DNA of 64,000 bases. It comes from Ravibacter sp964559125 (GTDB taxonomy: Bacteria > Bacteroidota > Bacteroidia > Cytophagales > Spirosomataceae). The position numbers were made by a program, and so were the translations under genes. The DNA is taken from assembly GCA_964559125.1 (NCBI GenBank), contig CAZLGW010000005.1, positions 1-64,000 on the forward strand, given 5' to 3'. Of this stretch, positions 52,174 through 61,944 are shown in pieces. Below the pieces are notes generated by a model that saw nothing but the letters and a program-made list of their open reading frames with translations, ran no database searches and was not told where the DNA came from. Each line of letters starts with the position of its first letter. Within the stretch, counting starts at the first letter, position 1.

Positions 52174-52176
52174 AAC

Positions 52177-53211
52177 TCAAAACTTCGGACAAGACAACTC
52201 CTTCATTTTCCTCTTGATAGGCTTTTTCCTAGGCGGGAAATTCTCAAACAGGTAGCTGAGTGAGATCTCGTGAGCTCCGCCGCTGCTGAACCCCAGGGTG
52301 GAGATAGTGGCATCGTAGCTGTAGCCTATCGAAAATTTATCCTGGCGGTAGCCCAGCAGCAGGATGAGGGCCTCATGGTTGTTGATGTTGATATTATAGC
52401 GTTTGATGGGCAGGCCGCGGTACCAGGCGCCGAAGGTAAGCGGGGCATAGGTAACATACATACCCAGGTCGAGCTGGTCATATTTCCCCTGTTTCTTATA
52501 CATGATGGCAGGAGAGATAGTTTTTTCTATATCAATTTCATTTCCCAGGAAAGTATAGCCGGCAAACGGAATGCGCAGCCCGGCATGAAAGCTTGTTTTC
52601 ATCGGAAGCCGGGCGATTTCCAGGTTGGAAAAAGCCTGGTCGGGCCTGTTCATATGATGGACGGACACGCCTGCCCAATACCAGTCAGAATAAGCCATCA
52701 CTCCTGATGAAAAGTCGGCATAGAATATGGAAGGCGTTCCCTGGGCGACAGGATCGCCCGTGGCGGGGTTCTGCAGGTATCCGTCGGGGGAAAACTGGTC
52801 TCCGAAGGTAAGTCCGAAATAGTCGAGTTTACGGGTTGCCATAGTGCCCTGGAGGCCCATTCTCAGGAAATTCTCCTCGTCAAGCTGAACCTGGTAGGAA
52901 TACTGCAGTCCGAGCTCAGTCGATTTGATATTGCCCGCTCCCTGGCTGTCGGTCGTGACCAGGAAGCCAATACCGCTGTTGAGGCTGGGTAGGAACATAT
53001 CCAGCCCGAAGGTCGTCGTGATAAAGTTAGCCGAAAGGGAAGGCCACTGGTTCCGGTAGTTGAGCGTAGCCCTGGTTTCAAGCGCTCCGCCCGCCATGGC
53101 CGGGTTCAGATACAGGGGGTTGGCGTAAAACTGGGAAAATTGCGGATCCTGCGTCCAACTTTTCTGGCTAAAAAGAATCAATATTAAAAATGAAAGCCAA
53201 ATTTTTTTCAT
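52177..53211 (-). CDS. PorP/SprF-family T9SS outer-membrane protein
   Basis: Start set at 53211 (MKKIWLSFLILILFSQKSWTQ), which gives a signal peptide; 344 residues. The signature QDPQFSQFYANPLYLNPAMAGG opens the mature protein, followed by a barrel with GLQYSYQVQLDEENFLRMGLQ and the terminal HEISLSYLFEN. PorP/SprF proteins pair with type B sorting-domain cargo and act late in T9SS export or surface attachment. The divergent gene at 53439 encodes just such a cargo. Confidence 0.92.
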   Translation of the reverse strand: MKKIWLSFLILILFSQKSWTQDPQFSQFYANPLYLNPAMAGGALETRATLNYRNQWPSLSANFITTTFGLDMFLPSLNSGIGFLVTTDSQGAGNIKSTELGLQYSYQVQLDEENFLRMGLQGTMATRKLDYFGLTFGDQFSPDGYLQNPATGDPVAQGTPSIFYADFSSGVMAYSDWYWAGVSVHHMNRPDQAFSNLEIARLPMKTSFHAGLRIPFAGYTFLGNEIDIEKTISPAIMYKKQGKYDQLDLGMYVTYAPLTFGAWYRGLPIKRYNININNHEALILLLGYRQDKFSIGYSYDATISTLGFSSGGAHEISLSYLFENFPPRKKPIKRKMKELSCPKF

Positions 53212-53438
53212 AAATGTCCTATCTGATGTTCCGTCCAGCCATCTCTTCAAATCTGAATACTCGCTTATTGATAGGGGTGCATTGCCACAATTTGTATACA
53301 ATCAACGTAATATGATTCAAAATTAAGGTATTTTAGCAGATAAAAATATCTAAAATTTCAAGACCCGTTTTTCGTTTAGATATATGGCCACTACCCGGCG
53401 TAGATCCGGGATTAATTCAAGAGGAGGAGAATCACCTG

Positions 53439-56400
53439 ATGAGCGGTATCCATAGAAGCAGTTTCCTGGTAATGATAGTCCTGGTTTCCTTCCTGTCGGG
53501 TTGGGGTAGCCGGCTGTATGCCCAGGATGGCTTCGTGGTGAAGAACCCCTGTATGGGTAACCCTGAATGCGACGGCGACGGGGTGACTTTTGCCGATACC
53601 GTAGTAAGCGCGACCGGCTGGCAGTGGGATTTCGGCGACGGGGGCACCGGCGATACGCGCAATGTCGTCCACCCATACATGGCGCCGGGAAGTTATACGG
53701 TAATGCTGACCAGGACCCTTCAGGGGGGAGGTTCTGAAATTGTAACCCAGTCCGTAACGGTTGGAGAGCTTCCGCCCGATTTTCAAAACTGGCGGACGGA
53801 TACCACGATCTGTCCCGGCCAGACAATAGAACTTGATCCCTACCCGGGCGGTGCACCGCCAGACGCCCGGTTTCTCTGGTATCCGAAGGGAGATACGACC
53901 CAGGTGCTGCAGGTCGACAGTTCGGGCTGCTATTCTGTGGAAGTTATCATGCCCAACGGCTGCCGCATCCAGAATATGATCAATGTGAAGCTTTGTCTGG
54001 AACCTTCCGGCGACCAGGGAGCCAAGTGGTATTTCGGGAACGGGGCCGGGCTCGATTTCCAGGGCGGGGATCCGTCTCCTCTTACCGACGGACAATTGAA
54101 TACAAAGGAAGGTTCTTCTGTTATATCCAATTCGAAGGGTGAGCTGCTGTTTTATTCCGACGGGGTCACGATCTACAATGCCGACCACGATAAAATGCCC
54201 TGCCTTGACGGTAACTGCGACGACCTGCGGGGAAGCCAGGATGCGACTCAGTCGGTGCTGATCGTACCCCAGCCTACCTGCCGGGGTTGTGAATACCTTT
54301 ACAACGTGTTTACGACGACTTCGATCAGTTCGACCGAAAAGGTGCTGACGGTGAGCGTAGTAGATATGCGGCGTGAAAATGGCAAAGGGGCCATCATAGA
54401 GCAGAACCGGGTTTTGCACGGAAATTCTACCGAACGGCTGGTTTCTTCGCGCAATGACCAGGACACCACTTACTGGACGATCAGCCATGATTATGGCAGC
54501 AATACTTTCCGGATCTTCCATGCTACTACAGCCGGGTTAATCGAAGTCGGGACCTTCAATGGAGGTGTAGATCACGATTCCGAACACCGGGGAGAAGGAC
54601 AGATGAAGTTTTCAGCTGCCGATTCCACCGGTCAGCGGCAGCTGGCAGTAGTAGTGCCGGGCCCGGCCAATAACTACGTAGATTTGTTCGGGTTCAATGA
54701 CGAGGACGGGACGATGTCGCATATCCGGACCCTGGATCTCGGACCTTCCCCGCCGACAGCCTACGGGGTCGAATTTTCTACCGACAGGACAAAGCTGTAT
54801 GTCTCCTTCATGGGAAACGACAGTACGGATTCGAAGCTGGTCCAGTATGATCTTATTGCTGCCGACGACAGTCTCATCGTGGCTTCGGCCATGACCATCG
54901 ACAGTTCCCGTACCCATACTTTCGGCTCTTTACAGGCTGCTCCCAACGGTAAAATTTATATGGCCATAGAAGGAGCAGACTACCTGGCGGTGATAGGCGA
55001 GCCCAACGATACGACAAGGATCCTGAGCAGGCTGGAATACGAAAGAGAGGGCGTAAGGCTGGCCGGGAAGAACAGCCAGTTGGGGTTGCCCAACTTTGTA
55101 CAGAATTTTACAAACCCGAGCGATGGTCCCGGTTTCAGCGCCGAGGGCTTCTGCGTCAACGAGCCGACTAATTTCACGGCAACACCGCTTTGTGATCCTA
55201 TTGAAGATAATTATACCTGGGATTTCGGGGATGGTACCGGCGCGACGGGGAAGGAAACCGAAGTGACACATACCTATACCGAACCCGGGATCTATAAAGT
55301 AACCTTACTGGCCTCCAACAAATGTCTCGATACACTTTTTACTCAGGAAATAGAGATTTTCGACGTGCCGAAGGAATCCGGCCTGGAGCGGTATACCGAA
55401 ATATGTGCTAACGAATATGTGCTCAACCCCACCGTCGAAGCGAAAAACTATGTTTGGGTCGATACGAGGCTTAACCGGATCGTAAGCCGGGATCGGGTGC
55501 ATACGGTCTACCCGCCCGGAGGAGACTTCCTGCTCTTTATGTGGAATGACCCGCTCGCCGAGTGTTTGTTTATTGATACGGTGAGTGTTGTGATGAGGCG
55601 TCCGCCACCTCTCGACCTGGGTCCGGATGTGGCGATGTGCCGCGACAGCTCCATTACGATAAACACGCCCGGGCAATCGTGGAGAGAGTTTTTGTGGAGC
55701 AACGGGGAGACTTCCCGCGATCTGACGGTAACTCAGCCAGGTACCTATTGGGTGGAGGCCAGGGATGCAAATGAGTGTGTTAACAGGGATACCATCCAGG
55801 TGGTCGAAAGACCCAAGCCCAGGATTATCGCTGAATTAACAGGCCCTACCGGCTGTACTACCAGCGATGGTTCTATTTCGATCAGGAGCATCACCCCCGG
55901 AACAATTCCTGACTATACATTTACCTGGAGCGATGTATCAGGTGCTTCACTGGGGACGGGAAGCGTGCTGCTCGACAGGAGGGAGGGAGCTTATACCCTG
56001 CGGATGTCGGGATATGACGATGCCTGCGTTGCCGATACTACGCTTCATCTGAGGTCGCCGGCCAATAACCTGAACCTGAGACCGGTCGTTACGGACGCTT
56101 CGTGTACCGATCCTGAAGGCGGTGAGATCGCATTCCAGGTGGTGAGCGGCAACCCGAGCGAATATATATGGTATAATGAAGCGGGGGTTGAGCTGGGGCG
56201 TGCCGACACGGTAGCCGGTTTACCGCGCGGGGTATATAGTATGCTCGCCAGGGATGCGGGAGGGTGTACGTTTACGATGAAGCCGATAGTGGTCGGTATG
56301 ATCATGAATAACCTGGCAGACCTGGGCCCTGATGTAGCAAAATGTGAGGAAGATCCTGTTGAACTGGCTCCGCTGGCGGTAGACTTTCCGCATAACAATT

Positions 56401-57038
56401 ACCTGTGGAGCACGGGCGAAACTACCCACACTATTACCGTCACCGAACCGGGAACATATAAGTTGACGGCCTTCAATACGGAAAACGGGTGTAAAGGAGA
56501 AGATGAAATTGTAGTGAGGCAAGCGCCCAAGCCGGTGGTCAGCCTGCCGGAGCAATACGGGCTTTGCCTCGACGAGCCTGCCCCTTCGGTCACCCTGAGT
56601 CCTTCGGGCCGACCGGGCTATCTTTATTACTGGCCCCAGGTCGCGGACTCATCGCAGCAGATAGCCGTCACGCAGCTGGGAACCTATACCGTTAGGGTAA
56701 CGAACGTAGAGGGTTGTACCGTAGAGAAGAATACTGAAGTACTTGATAAATGTGAGCCGAAACTGGTGATTCCGTCGGCTTTTTCTCCCGATGGAAACGG
56801 TATAAATGACGTGCTGGACATTATAGGACTGTATCTTACCGACTTCGATCTGAAAATATACAACAGGTGGGGTGAGGTGATCTTCGCGTCTTCCAACCTG
56901 GATCATAAATGGGACGGGCGTTATAAAGAAGTAAAAGTGCAGCCGGGGGTCTACGCTTATGTGGCCACTTACCGGAGCTCCGATTACCCTGAACGGCCGA
57001 AGTATAAAGTAAGAGGGTCGGTAACAGTAGTGAGGTAG
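53439..57038 (+). CDS. T9SS type B sorting-domain protein with PKD domains
   Basis: 1199 residues. Signal peptide (to about residue 30, ending LYAQ). First PKD domain about 40-110 (WQWDFGDGGTGD), a propeller-like middle about 185-560 beginning AKWYFGNGAGLDF, a second PKD near 590-650 (YTWDFGDGTGATG), and several Ig-like repeats with ETTHTITVTEPGTYKLTA-type strands. The C-terminus is a classic gliding-motility-associated type B CTD: FSPDGNGINDVLDI then IYNRWGEVIF and GVYAYVATY. An AGGAGGAG Shine-Dalgarno-like stretch lies before the start, unusual for this genome. Likely a large surface adhesin-like protein exported with the adjacent PorP/SprF. Confidence 0.92.
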   Translation: MSGIHRSSFLVMIVLVSFLSGWGSRLYAQDGFVVKNPCMGNPECDGDGVTFADTVVSATGWQWDFGDGGTGDTRNVVHPYMAPGSYTVMLTRTLQGGGSEIVTQSVTVGELPPDFQNWRTDTTICPGQTIELDPYPGGAPPDARFLWYPKGDTTQVLQVDSSGCYSVEVIMPNGCRIQNMINVKLCLEPSGDQGAKWYFGNGAGLDFQGGDPSPLTDGQLNTKEGSSVISNSKGELLFYSDGVTIYNADHDKMPCLDGNCDDLRGSQDATQSVLIVPQPTCRGCEYLYNVFTTTSISSTEKVLTVSVVDMRRENGKGAIIEQNRVLHGNSTERLVSSRNDQDTTYWTISHDYGSNTFRIFHATTAGLIEVGTFNGGVDHDSEHRGEGQMKFSAADSTGQRQLAVVVPGPANNYVDLFGFNDEDGTMSHIRTLDLGPSPPTAYGVEFSTDRTKLYVSFMGNDSTDSKLVQYDLIAADDSLIVASAMTIDSSRTHTFGSLQAAPNGKIYMAIEGADYLAVIGEPNDTTRILSRLEYEREGVRLAGKNSQLGLPNFVQNFTNPSDGPGFSAEGFCVNEPTNFTATPLCDPIEDNYTWDFGDGTGATGKETEVTHTYTEPGIYKVTLLASNKCLDTLFTQEIEIFDVPKESGLERYTEICANEYVLNPTVEAKNYVWVDTRLNRIVSRDRVHTVYPPGGDFLLFMWNDPLAECLFIDTVSVVMRRPPPLDLGPDVAMCRDSSITINTPGQSWREFLWSNGETSRDLTVTQPGTYWVEARDANECVNRDTIQVVERPKPRIIAELTGPTGCTTSDGSISIRSITPGTIPDYTFTWSDVSGASLGTGSVLLDRREGAYTLRMSGYDDACVADTTLHLRSPANNLNLRPVVTDASCTDPEGGEIAFQVVSGNPSEYIWYNEAGVELGRADTVAGLPRGVYSMLARDAGGCTFTMKPIVVGMIMNNLADLGPDVAKCEEDPVELAPLAVDFPHNNYLWSTGETTHTITVTEPGTYKLTAFNTENGCKGEDEIVVRQAPKPVVSLPEQYGLCLDEPAPSVTLSPSGRPGYLYYWPQVADSSQQIAVTQLGTYTVRVTNVEGCTVEKNTEVLDKCEPKLVIPSAFSPDGNGINDVLDIIGLYLTDFDLKIYNRWGEVIFASSNLDHKWDGRYKEVKVQPGVYAYVATYRSSDYPERPKYKVRGSVTVVR

Positions 57039-57061
57039 TTCTTTTTCCTTAACTTTGGCTT

Positions 57062-58090
57062 ATGAGAAAGGACTATCTGACAGGAGAGAAGAATACTTCC
57101 GGAGGCGCTGCGGAAGGGGAAATAGAACGGGCTTTGCGCCCTTTATCTTTTTCCGATTTTACCGGCCAGGATAAGGTGCTGGAAAACCTCAAGGTATTCG
57201 TAGAAGCGGCCAGGCGGAGGGGTGACGCTCTTGATCATGTGCTGCTGCACGGTCCTCCCGGATTGGGCAAGACTACACTGTCTCATATCATTGCCAATGA
57301 GCTGTCGGCTAATATAAAGATATCTTCGGGGCCGGTACTCGATAAACCGAGCGATCTCGCCGGTCTACTGACCAATTTACAGGAATTCGATGTCCTTTTT
57401 ATAGATGAGATACACCGGCTGAACCCGGTCGTGGAGGAGTACCTGTACTCGGCGATGGAAGACTATAAAATTGATATTGTGCTGGATACCGGCCCCAATG
57501 CCCGTAGCATACAGATCGGCTTAAATCCATTTACACTGATAGGTGCTACTACCAGGGCCGGAATGCTGACCTCACCCTTGCGCGCGAGGTTCGGGATCAA
57601 CGCCAGGCTGGAATACTACGATGCCCGCCTGCTGGCGTCTATTGTGAAGCGTTCTGCACGCATTCTGAAAACGAGGATTGACGATGAAGCTGCATTCGAG
57701 CTTGCGCGGCGAAGCAGGGGAACTCCCCGTATTGCCAATAACCTGCTCCGGCGTACGCGCGATTTTGCAGAAGTGAAAGGTACGGGTGTTATTACCGTGG
57801 AGATCGCCCAAATGGCGCTGAACGCCCTGGATGTCGATCAGAACGGGCTGGATGAAATGGATAACCGTATTTTGTCTACCATTGTCGAAAAGTTCAAAGG
57901 CGGACCTGTAGGGCTGTCTACCATCGCTACCGCCTGCGGTGAAGAGGCCGAAACGATAGAAGAGGTATATGAGCCGTTCCTGATCCAGGAAGGCTTTCTG
58001 AAACGGACGTCAAGAGGGCGCGAGGCTACCGAAAAAACATACCGGCACCTGGGTATATTACCCGGCTACAAAACGGGGGAATTGTTTTGA
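57062..58090 (+). CDS. ruvB: Holliday junction branch migration helicase RuvB
   Basis: 342 residues. RuvB AAA+ motifs: LRPLSFSDFTGQDKV, Walker A LLHGPPGLGKTTL near 61, Walker B DVLFIDEIHRLN near 115, sensor GATTRAGMLTSPLRARFG and the C-terminal winged-helix GLSTIATACGEEAETIEEVYEPFLIQ. Motor of RuvAB in recombination. Encoded 23 nt after the type B cargo gene; ruvA/ruvC are not adjacent. Confidence 0.97.
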   Translation: MRKDYLTGEKNTSGGAAEGEIERALRPLSFSDFTGQDKVLENLKVFVEAARRRGDALDHVLLHGPPGLGKTTLSHIIANELSANIKISSGPVLDKPSDLAGLLTNLQEFDVLFIDEIHRLNPVVEEYLYSAMEDYKIDIVLDTGPNARSIQIGLNPFTLIGATTRAGMLTSPLRARFGINARLEYYDARLLASIVKRSARILKTRIDDEAAFELARRSRGTPRIANNLLRRTRDFAEVKGTGVITVEIAQMALNALDVDQNGLDEMDNRILSTIVEKFKGGPVGLSTIATACGEEAETIEEVYEPFLIQEGFLKRTSRGREATEKTYRHLGILPGYKTGELF

Positions 58091-58147
58091 GAAGGGGTTT
58101 CTTTGCCATTCTAAGTCTCTCGAGAGTATTCAGAGACTACAGGAATT

Positions 58148-58888
58148 CTACATTGCAATAACTACCCCAAGTTTAGCATAAAAGGAGTTGTATCGCCATT
58201 TTTCTGTAAATGATTGAGAGGGGGTATCTGTGACTATCAGATTGTGAGAAGCGTAGGCATATCCGATACCAGTTCTTATACCGAAATTTTGGGTCGGGTT
58301 ATATGTGGCAGAGATATCTAATCCAAGGAGTAATGCCGTGCTTTTGCCTGATTTATACACTAATTGAGTAAAAGGTTCAGTATCGATATTAGCAGTAATG
58401 GTCGGAGATTGAAGTATGGAAAGTCCTGCTAACGGTGCAATCTGAAATCCCATTCTTTTATTGAGTGCAAAATGTCTGTATGCACCGATACCCAAACGGA
58501 GAATCTGTGTTGTATTGGCATTAACCGACACAGATCGCGCACGTTGATTTGAAAAGAGTAACTCTGTGCCGGTTTTCTCTACATCTGTAGGAAGAAAATG
58601 TTGGGAAAAATGAAATTCAGTACCATATTTTTTCGAAACCCGATAGGATAAACGGATTTCTCCAAAGCCTCCGCGATTTTCTGTGTAAAGCGGATAGCGT
58701 ACAGAGCCGCCCTTTATATTTGTCAGGTGAACGCCTCCCGATAGAGCCAGTGAAAATGGTCTATCTGCTTTTTCCCTGTTTTCCCCACGGACATCTGTCA
58801 ATCCTATACAAAGAAACAACATGAATGACAGCATTCTGAAAAAGTGCTGCTTGCAGGAATTGTTTTTTACATCAGTTTCTTTTTTCAA
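58148..58888 (-). CDS. Outer-membrane beta-barrel-like protein
   Basis: 246 residues. Signal-like segment (about 15-35, FRMLSFMLFLCIGLTDVRG). Alternating-hydrophobicity strands follow (FSLALSGGVHL, GFGEIRLSYRVS, YGTEFHFSQHFLP, RLGIGAYRHFAL, NFGIRTGIGYAYASH, WRYNSFYAKLGVVIAM), as in small porin-like barrels. Its start overlaps the end of the carbonic anhydrase gene by 17 nt, so they form an operon. Lower G+C than neighbours. Family not identified. Confidence 0.65.
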   Translation of the reverse strand: MKKETDVKNNSCKQHFFRMLSFMLFLCIGLTDVRGENREKADRPFSLALSGGVHLTNIKGGSVRYPLYTENRGGFGEIRLSYRVSKKYGTEFHFSQHFLPTDVEKTGTELLFSNQRARSVSVNANTTQILRLGIGAYRHFALNKRMGFQIAPLAGLSILQSPTITANIDTEPFTQLVYKSGKSTALLLGLDISATYNPTQNFGIRTGIGYAYASHNLIVTDTPSQSFTEKWRYNSFYAKLGVVIAM

Positions 58889-59630
58889 GGATAAAGCGGT
58901 TATTTAGTGGTTGGATAGGACGAATGTTGCCATTATAGAATTTAGAAAAATAAGCAATTTGATCACTGCTTGCCTGAATTTTTTCTTTGAATATGACAAA
59001 CTGTACTGCAGCGAGACAGGGCGGGGTTGTGAGCGACCCGCTGTATGTATAATACGAATTGTCCGTTGGCTTTATATCACTGAGATTTATCTGTATGCTT
59101 GTAGCGATTTCTGTTTTTTCTTTTTCGGGAATATGATCAAGAATCGTTTGCAGAAAATCATTTTCCTCACCGGCTTCAATCATATATCCTAAGACGAGGA
59201 GATTACCTTCTTCATCTTGGTGTACACAATGCAGCTCCATTTCGGAGTGGTCGGTATCAATCTGATGTTCGCTCTTAAGATGCAGATGAAACTGTCTGAA
59301 TTTGTACCGAATATCGTTGTACATAATATACACATTATCCTGTGTATTATTGACTTGGATGGTATGTCCGTTGTCCACGATTTTCATTTCAAAATCGTTG
59401 TGAAAATAATTCACCTCAGGAAGATTGTCGCTTATAATGGTTTGCAGAGTGGGAATGTTAACCGGAGATTGGGAGTTTCCGGCACAACTTGCGTAACCGA
59501 GATTCTCCCAGTCCGTATTTTCATACTCCCAGGAAGCAGTTTCTCTTTTTATTTTTATTTCTCTATTACAGGAAAGTATAGAGAATACAGCGATATGTAT
59601 AATGATCGCAAACCATAAAGTTCGTTTCAT
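58872..59630 (-). CDS. Alpha-class carbonic anhydrase (periplasmic/lipoprotein)
   Basis: 252 residues. Lipoprotein-type signal (SILSC, Cys21). Zinc ligands His115 and His117 in FRQFHLHLKSEH and His134 in MELHCVH. SLTTPPC near 199-205 is the substrate-pocket strand. Cys49 (YASCAGNSQSPVNI) and Cys205 would give the disulfide seen in bacterial alpha-CAs. Converts CO2 and bicarbonate outside the cytoplasm. The gene and its barrel partner are AT-richer than surrounding genes, suggesting acquisition. Confidence 0.92.
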   Translation of the reverse strand: MKRTLWFAIIIHIAVFSILSCNREIKIKRETASWEYENTDWENLGYASCAGNSQSPVNIPTLQTIISDNLPEVNYFHNDFEMKIVDNGHTIQVNNTQDNVYIMYNDIRYKFRQFHLHLKSEHQIDTDHSEMELHCVHQDEEGNLLVLGYMIEAGEENDFLQTILDHIPEKEKTEIATSIQINLSDIKPTDNSYYTYSGSLTTPPCLAAVQFVIFKEKIQASSDQIAYFSKFYNGNIRPIQPLNNRFILEKRN

Positions 59631-59675
59631 CGGGCTGGCTTAGAGCTGCGGGATATGTTATCTAACCCCGGTATG

Positions 59676-60035
59676 TTAAATTCCCTTCAGCCACTCCTGG
59701 TATTTGTCTCCGAGGATAGGTACTACTTTTTCCTTACCGTTGACGGCGTAGAGAAGGCCGGAAACCCATAGGTAGACCAGGACAAAAAAAGCTGCGAAGC
59801 CCAGTAGCCACCCAATGAAAGGGACCCAGCTGACCAGCCCGACCGCGAACCCTGTCAGCATGATTCCCAATGACTGCCTGATGTGAAAAGCGGCGAAGCT
59901 GTTTTTCTTATCGTTGTTGAGAACGAGCGCAATCACCAGGCCGATGATAGTGAGATAGGCGATGAGAGCAGTGGTTTTACCTTCTTCCACAACTGTGTTG
60001 GAAGAACCTGGTACGGGGGCATCGAATTCTGTCAT
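59676..60035 (-). CDS. DUF4870-like small membrane protein
   Basis: 119 residues with three transmembrane segments (ALIAYLTIIGLVIALVLN, LGIMLTGFAVGLVSWVPF, WLLGFAAFFVLVYLWVSG). The FAAFHIRQSLG motif between the first two helices is characteristic of the DUF4870/Tic20-like group. Unknown function. Stand-alone. Confidence 0.75.
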   Translation of the reverse strand: MTEFDAPVPGSSNTVVEEGKTTALIAYLTIIGLVIALVLNNDKKNSFAAFHIRQSLGIMLTGFAVGLVSWVPFIGWLLGFAAFFVLVYLWVSGLLYAVNGKEKVVPILGDKYQEWLKGI

Positions 60036-60171
60036 GGTATTTTGCGGGAAAATAGAACAATAAATTTAAGGTTAAGGTTTTCGGTCTTAGTTCAGACCTC
60101 TTCAAATATAATCACTAAACAGTGAAAATGTCAATTTATTGAGTAACAGGTTGTTCTGATTTAGTGAATGT

Positions 60172-60474
60172 TCACACTCCGAAACCGCCCAGTACTTCCA
60201 GTTCCTGGCCTTTTTCAGGCATTTCGTCGAGAAGCGGCATTGCTTCCCGGATCAAGGCAAGTACTCCGTCTTCTTTCAGGGAGTCGTCGTGGTGTTGCCG
60301 GCTTTCCCATATCTCGGTTACATATACATCGTTGGAGGCCTTTTCATCCCTGCTGATGGTATACAGCCTGCAGCCGGGAGCTTTGGATACAGCTTCAGAC
60401 GCCCTGATCAGGATTTCAGCAAGTTTGTCGTTTTGCCCGCTCTTGGCGGTTAGTTTTCCGTGAAGCAGATACAT
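60172..60474 (-). CDS. ABM-domain (YgiN-like) monooxygenase family protein
   Basis: 100 residues. Dimeric ferredoxin-like alpha/beta pattern: LLHGKLTAKSGQNDKLAEIL, SKAPGCRLYTISRD, DVYVTEIWESRQHHDDSL, ALIREAMPLLDE. Family members include quinol monooxygenases and heme-degrading enzymes, though many are uncharacterised. Encoded 2 nt after the DUF6157 gene, so probably co-translated. Confidence 0.82.
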   Translation of the reverse strand: MYLLHGKLTAKSGQNDKLAEILIRASEAVSKAPGCRLYTISRDEKASNDVYVTEIWESRQHHDDSLKEDGVLALIREAMPLLDEMPEKGQELEVLGGFGV

Positions 60475-60476
60475 AG

Positions 60477-60905
60477 TTATTTTTTTGAAGTGCGCATTGC
60501 TTTTACTTTCCTGATTCCGGGATCGTTTATGAAATCCTGGTATTTTGATGATTCGACGCCGTAGATAGCGATCCTCCCGTTTTGGTCAGCATGTACGCCG
60601 AACCCGTAGGTTTTGGTGAGCGGAGAGGTACGGAGGCAGGGCTGACCCTTGGAGAAGAATTCCTTCCGGGCGCTTTCATAGCCTGATCGTCCTATTCCGT
60701 TCCGTTCGGCAAATACCTGGAACAGTACATCGTCGGAAGTGAGTTCATAGGGGTGGTCGGCCAGAAGTTCATACTGTAGCTGGGCAACGCTCTTTTTGTC
60801 TCCCTTCTGTGTGGGTATTTTACTTTCGGTAGCTGTACAATCTTCCGCAATCTCAATGAAAGTATTGATATAATTGGTAGTGTGGATTTTGTCTTTGCCC
60901 TCCAT
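60477..60905 (-). CDS. DUF6157-like hypothetical protein
   Basis: The start is taken at ATG 60905 (MEGKDKIHTTNYINTFIEIAEDC), giving 142 residues; the longer frame from 60947 adds a Lys/Gln-rich leader. The TTNYINTFIEIAEDC opening, YELTSDDVLF, ARKEFFSKGQPCLRTSPLTKTYGFG and the YGVESSKYQ end are the pattern of a small cytosolic family of unknown function. Forms a two-gene unit with the ABM protein. Confidence 0.78.
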   Translation of the reverse strand: MEGKDKIHTTNYINTFIEIAEDCTATESKIPTQKGDKKSVAQLQYELLADHPYELTSDDVLFQVFAERNGIGRSGYESARKEFFSKGQPCLRTSPLTKTYGFGVHADQNGRIAIYGVESSKYQDFINDPGIRKVKAMRTSKK

Positions 60906-61026
60906 ATCCGTATACTTTTGCTGTTTTTCCCGGTTGATTATATACAAATATCCGGTTTTTGCCCGGTTTACCTTGCTTTGTAAAAGGATTTCTTATTTTT
61001 ATACAATCATTAAAGCGGGAATTTAA

Positions 61027-61944
61027 ATGGCGTTTCATTCTTTTTCCAGGAGAGAATTGATCAGGGGTTTGGGAGCTCTTTCTTTATCGGCGCCAGGCAT
61101 CGGATACGGTGCAGTGGCAGGTGAAATCTCTCCTCAAAAAAGGAAGTTAAAAACCAGCCTGAACGCCTATTCCTTTAATAAACCGCTGTCTGAAGGTCGT
61201 ATGACGCTGACCGACCTGCTGGAATTCTGTGCAGATCACGATATTGACGGAGTCGACCTTACAGGCTATTATTTTCCTGGGTATCCCGAAGTACCGCCTG
61301 ATGAATATCTTTATGAGCTCAAACGCAAGGCTTTCAGGCTTGGGGTCGATATCAGCGGAACGGGTGTCAGGAACGATTTTACCCATCCTGACGGTACAAA
61401 AAGGGAGGAGGATATCAGGAGGATACAAAAATGGATAGTGGCTGCTTCCAAAATCGGAGCTCCGGTGATCCGTATTTTTTCAGGAAATACCAAATACGAG
61501 GGTGAGGGGAGGGAGGCTGTGCTCGGCCGTATGGCAGGCGAGATACGCCAATGCGTTGAATTCGGAAGGAAGAACGGAGTGATCGTAGCGGTTCAGAACC
61601 ATAACGATTTCCTGCTCAACGCCGATCAGACTATTGAGATACTTCAAAAGGTGAGTTCCCCCTGGTTTGGGCTGATCCTGGATATCGGGAGCTTTCGCGG
61701 GCCGGACCCCTATGAAGAAATTGCGCGTTGTATACCTTACGCAGTCAACTGGCAGATAAAAGAAAAGGTGTATCCCGGCGGGAAAGAGGAAAAAGTGGAT
61801 CTGAAAAGGCTGTTTAGTCTAATAAATGCATCCGGCTATCGCGGCTATCTGCCGGTTGAAACGCTGGGTCCGGGCGACCCGTTTGAGAAGGTTTCGGTGT
61901 TTCTGAAAGAAGTGAAAGCGGCTCTTTCCGGTGCGGCAGATTAG
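61027..61944 (+). CDS. Tat-exported sugar phosphate isomerase/epimerase-like TIM barrel
   Basis: 305 residues. A twin-arginine signal (SFSRRELIRGLGALSLSAPG) starts the protein. The AP-endonuclease-2-like TIM barrel follows with LLEFCADHDIDGVDLTGYYFPG, PVIRIFSG, VAVQNHNDFLLNADQ, LILDIGSFRGPD and a closing PVETLGPGDP, where metal-binding Glu/Asp/His are expected. Members act on sugars or inositols. Same strand as the deacetylase gene 98 nt downstream; both likely process extracytoplasmic sugars. Confidence 0.87.
   Translation: MAFHSFSRRELIRGLGALSLSAPGIGYGAVAGEISPQKRKLKTSLNAYSFNKPLSEGRMTLTDLLEFCADHDIDGVDLTGYYFPGYPEVPPDEYLYELKRKAFRLGVDISGTGVRNDFTHPDGTKREEDIRRIQKWIVAASKIGAPVIRIFSGNTKYEGEGREAVLGRMAGEIRQCVEFGRKNGVIVAVQNHNDFLLNADQTIEILQKVSSPWFGLILDIGSFRGPDPYEEIARCIPYAVNWQIKEKVYPGGKEEKVDLKRLFSLINASGYRGYLPVETLGPGDPFEKVSVFLKEVKAALSGAAD

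Noticed and set aside
53412..54521. A 369-codon minus-strand frame
   Set aside because: Antisense to the type B T9SS cargo, which has signal peptide, PKD domains and CTD.
58110..58137. AGTCTCT...AGAGACT hairpin as ruvB terminator
   Set aside because: Seven-bp stem with an 11-nt loop and no T-run on either side; too weak to call.
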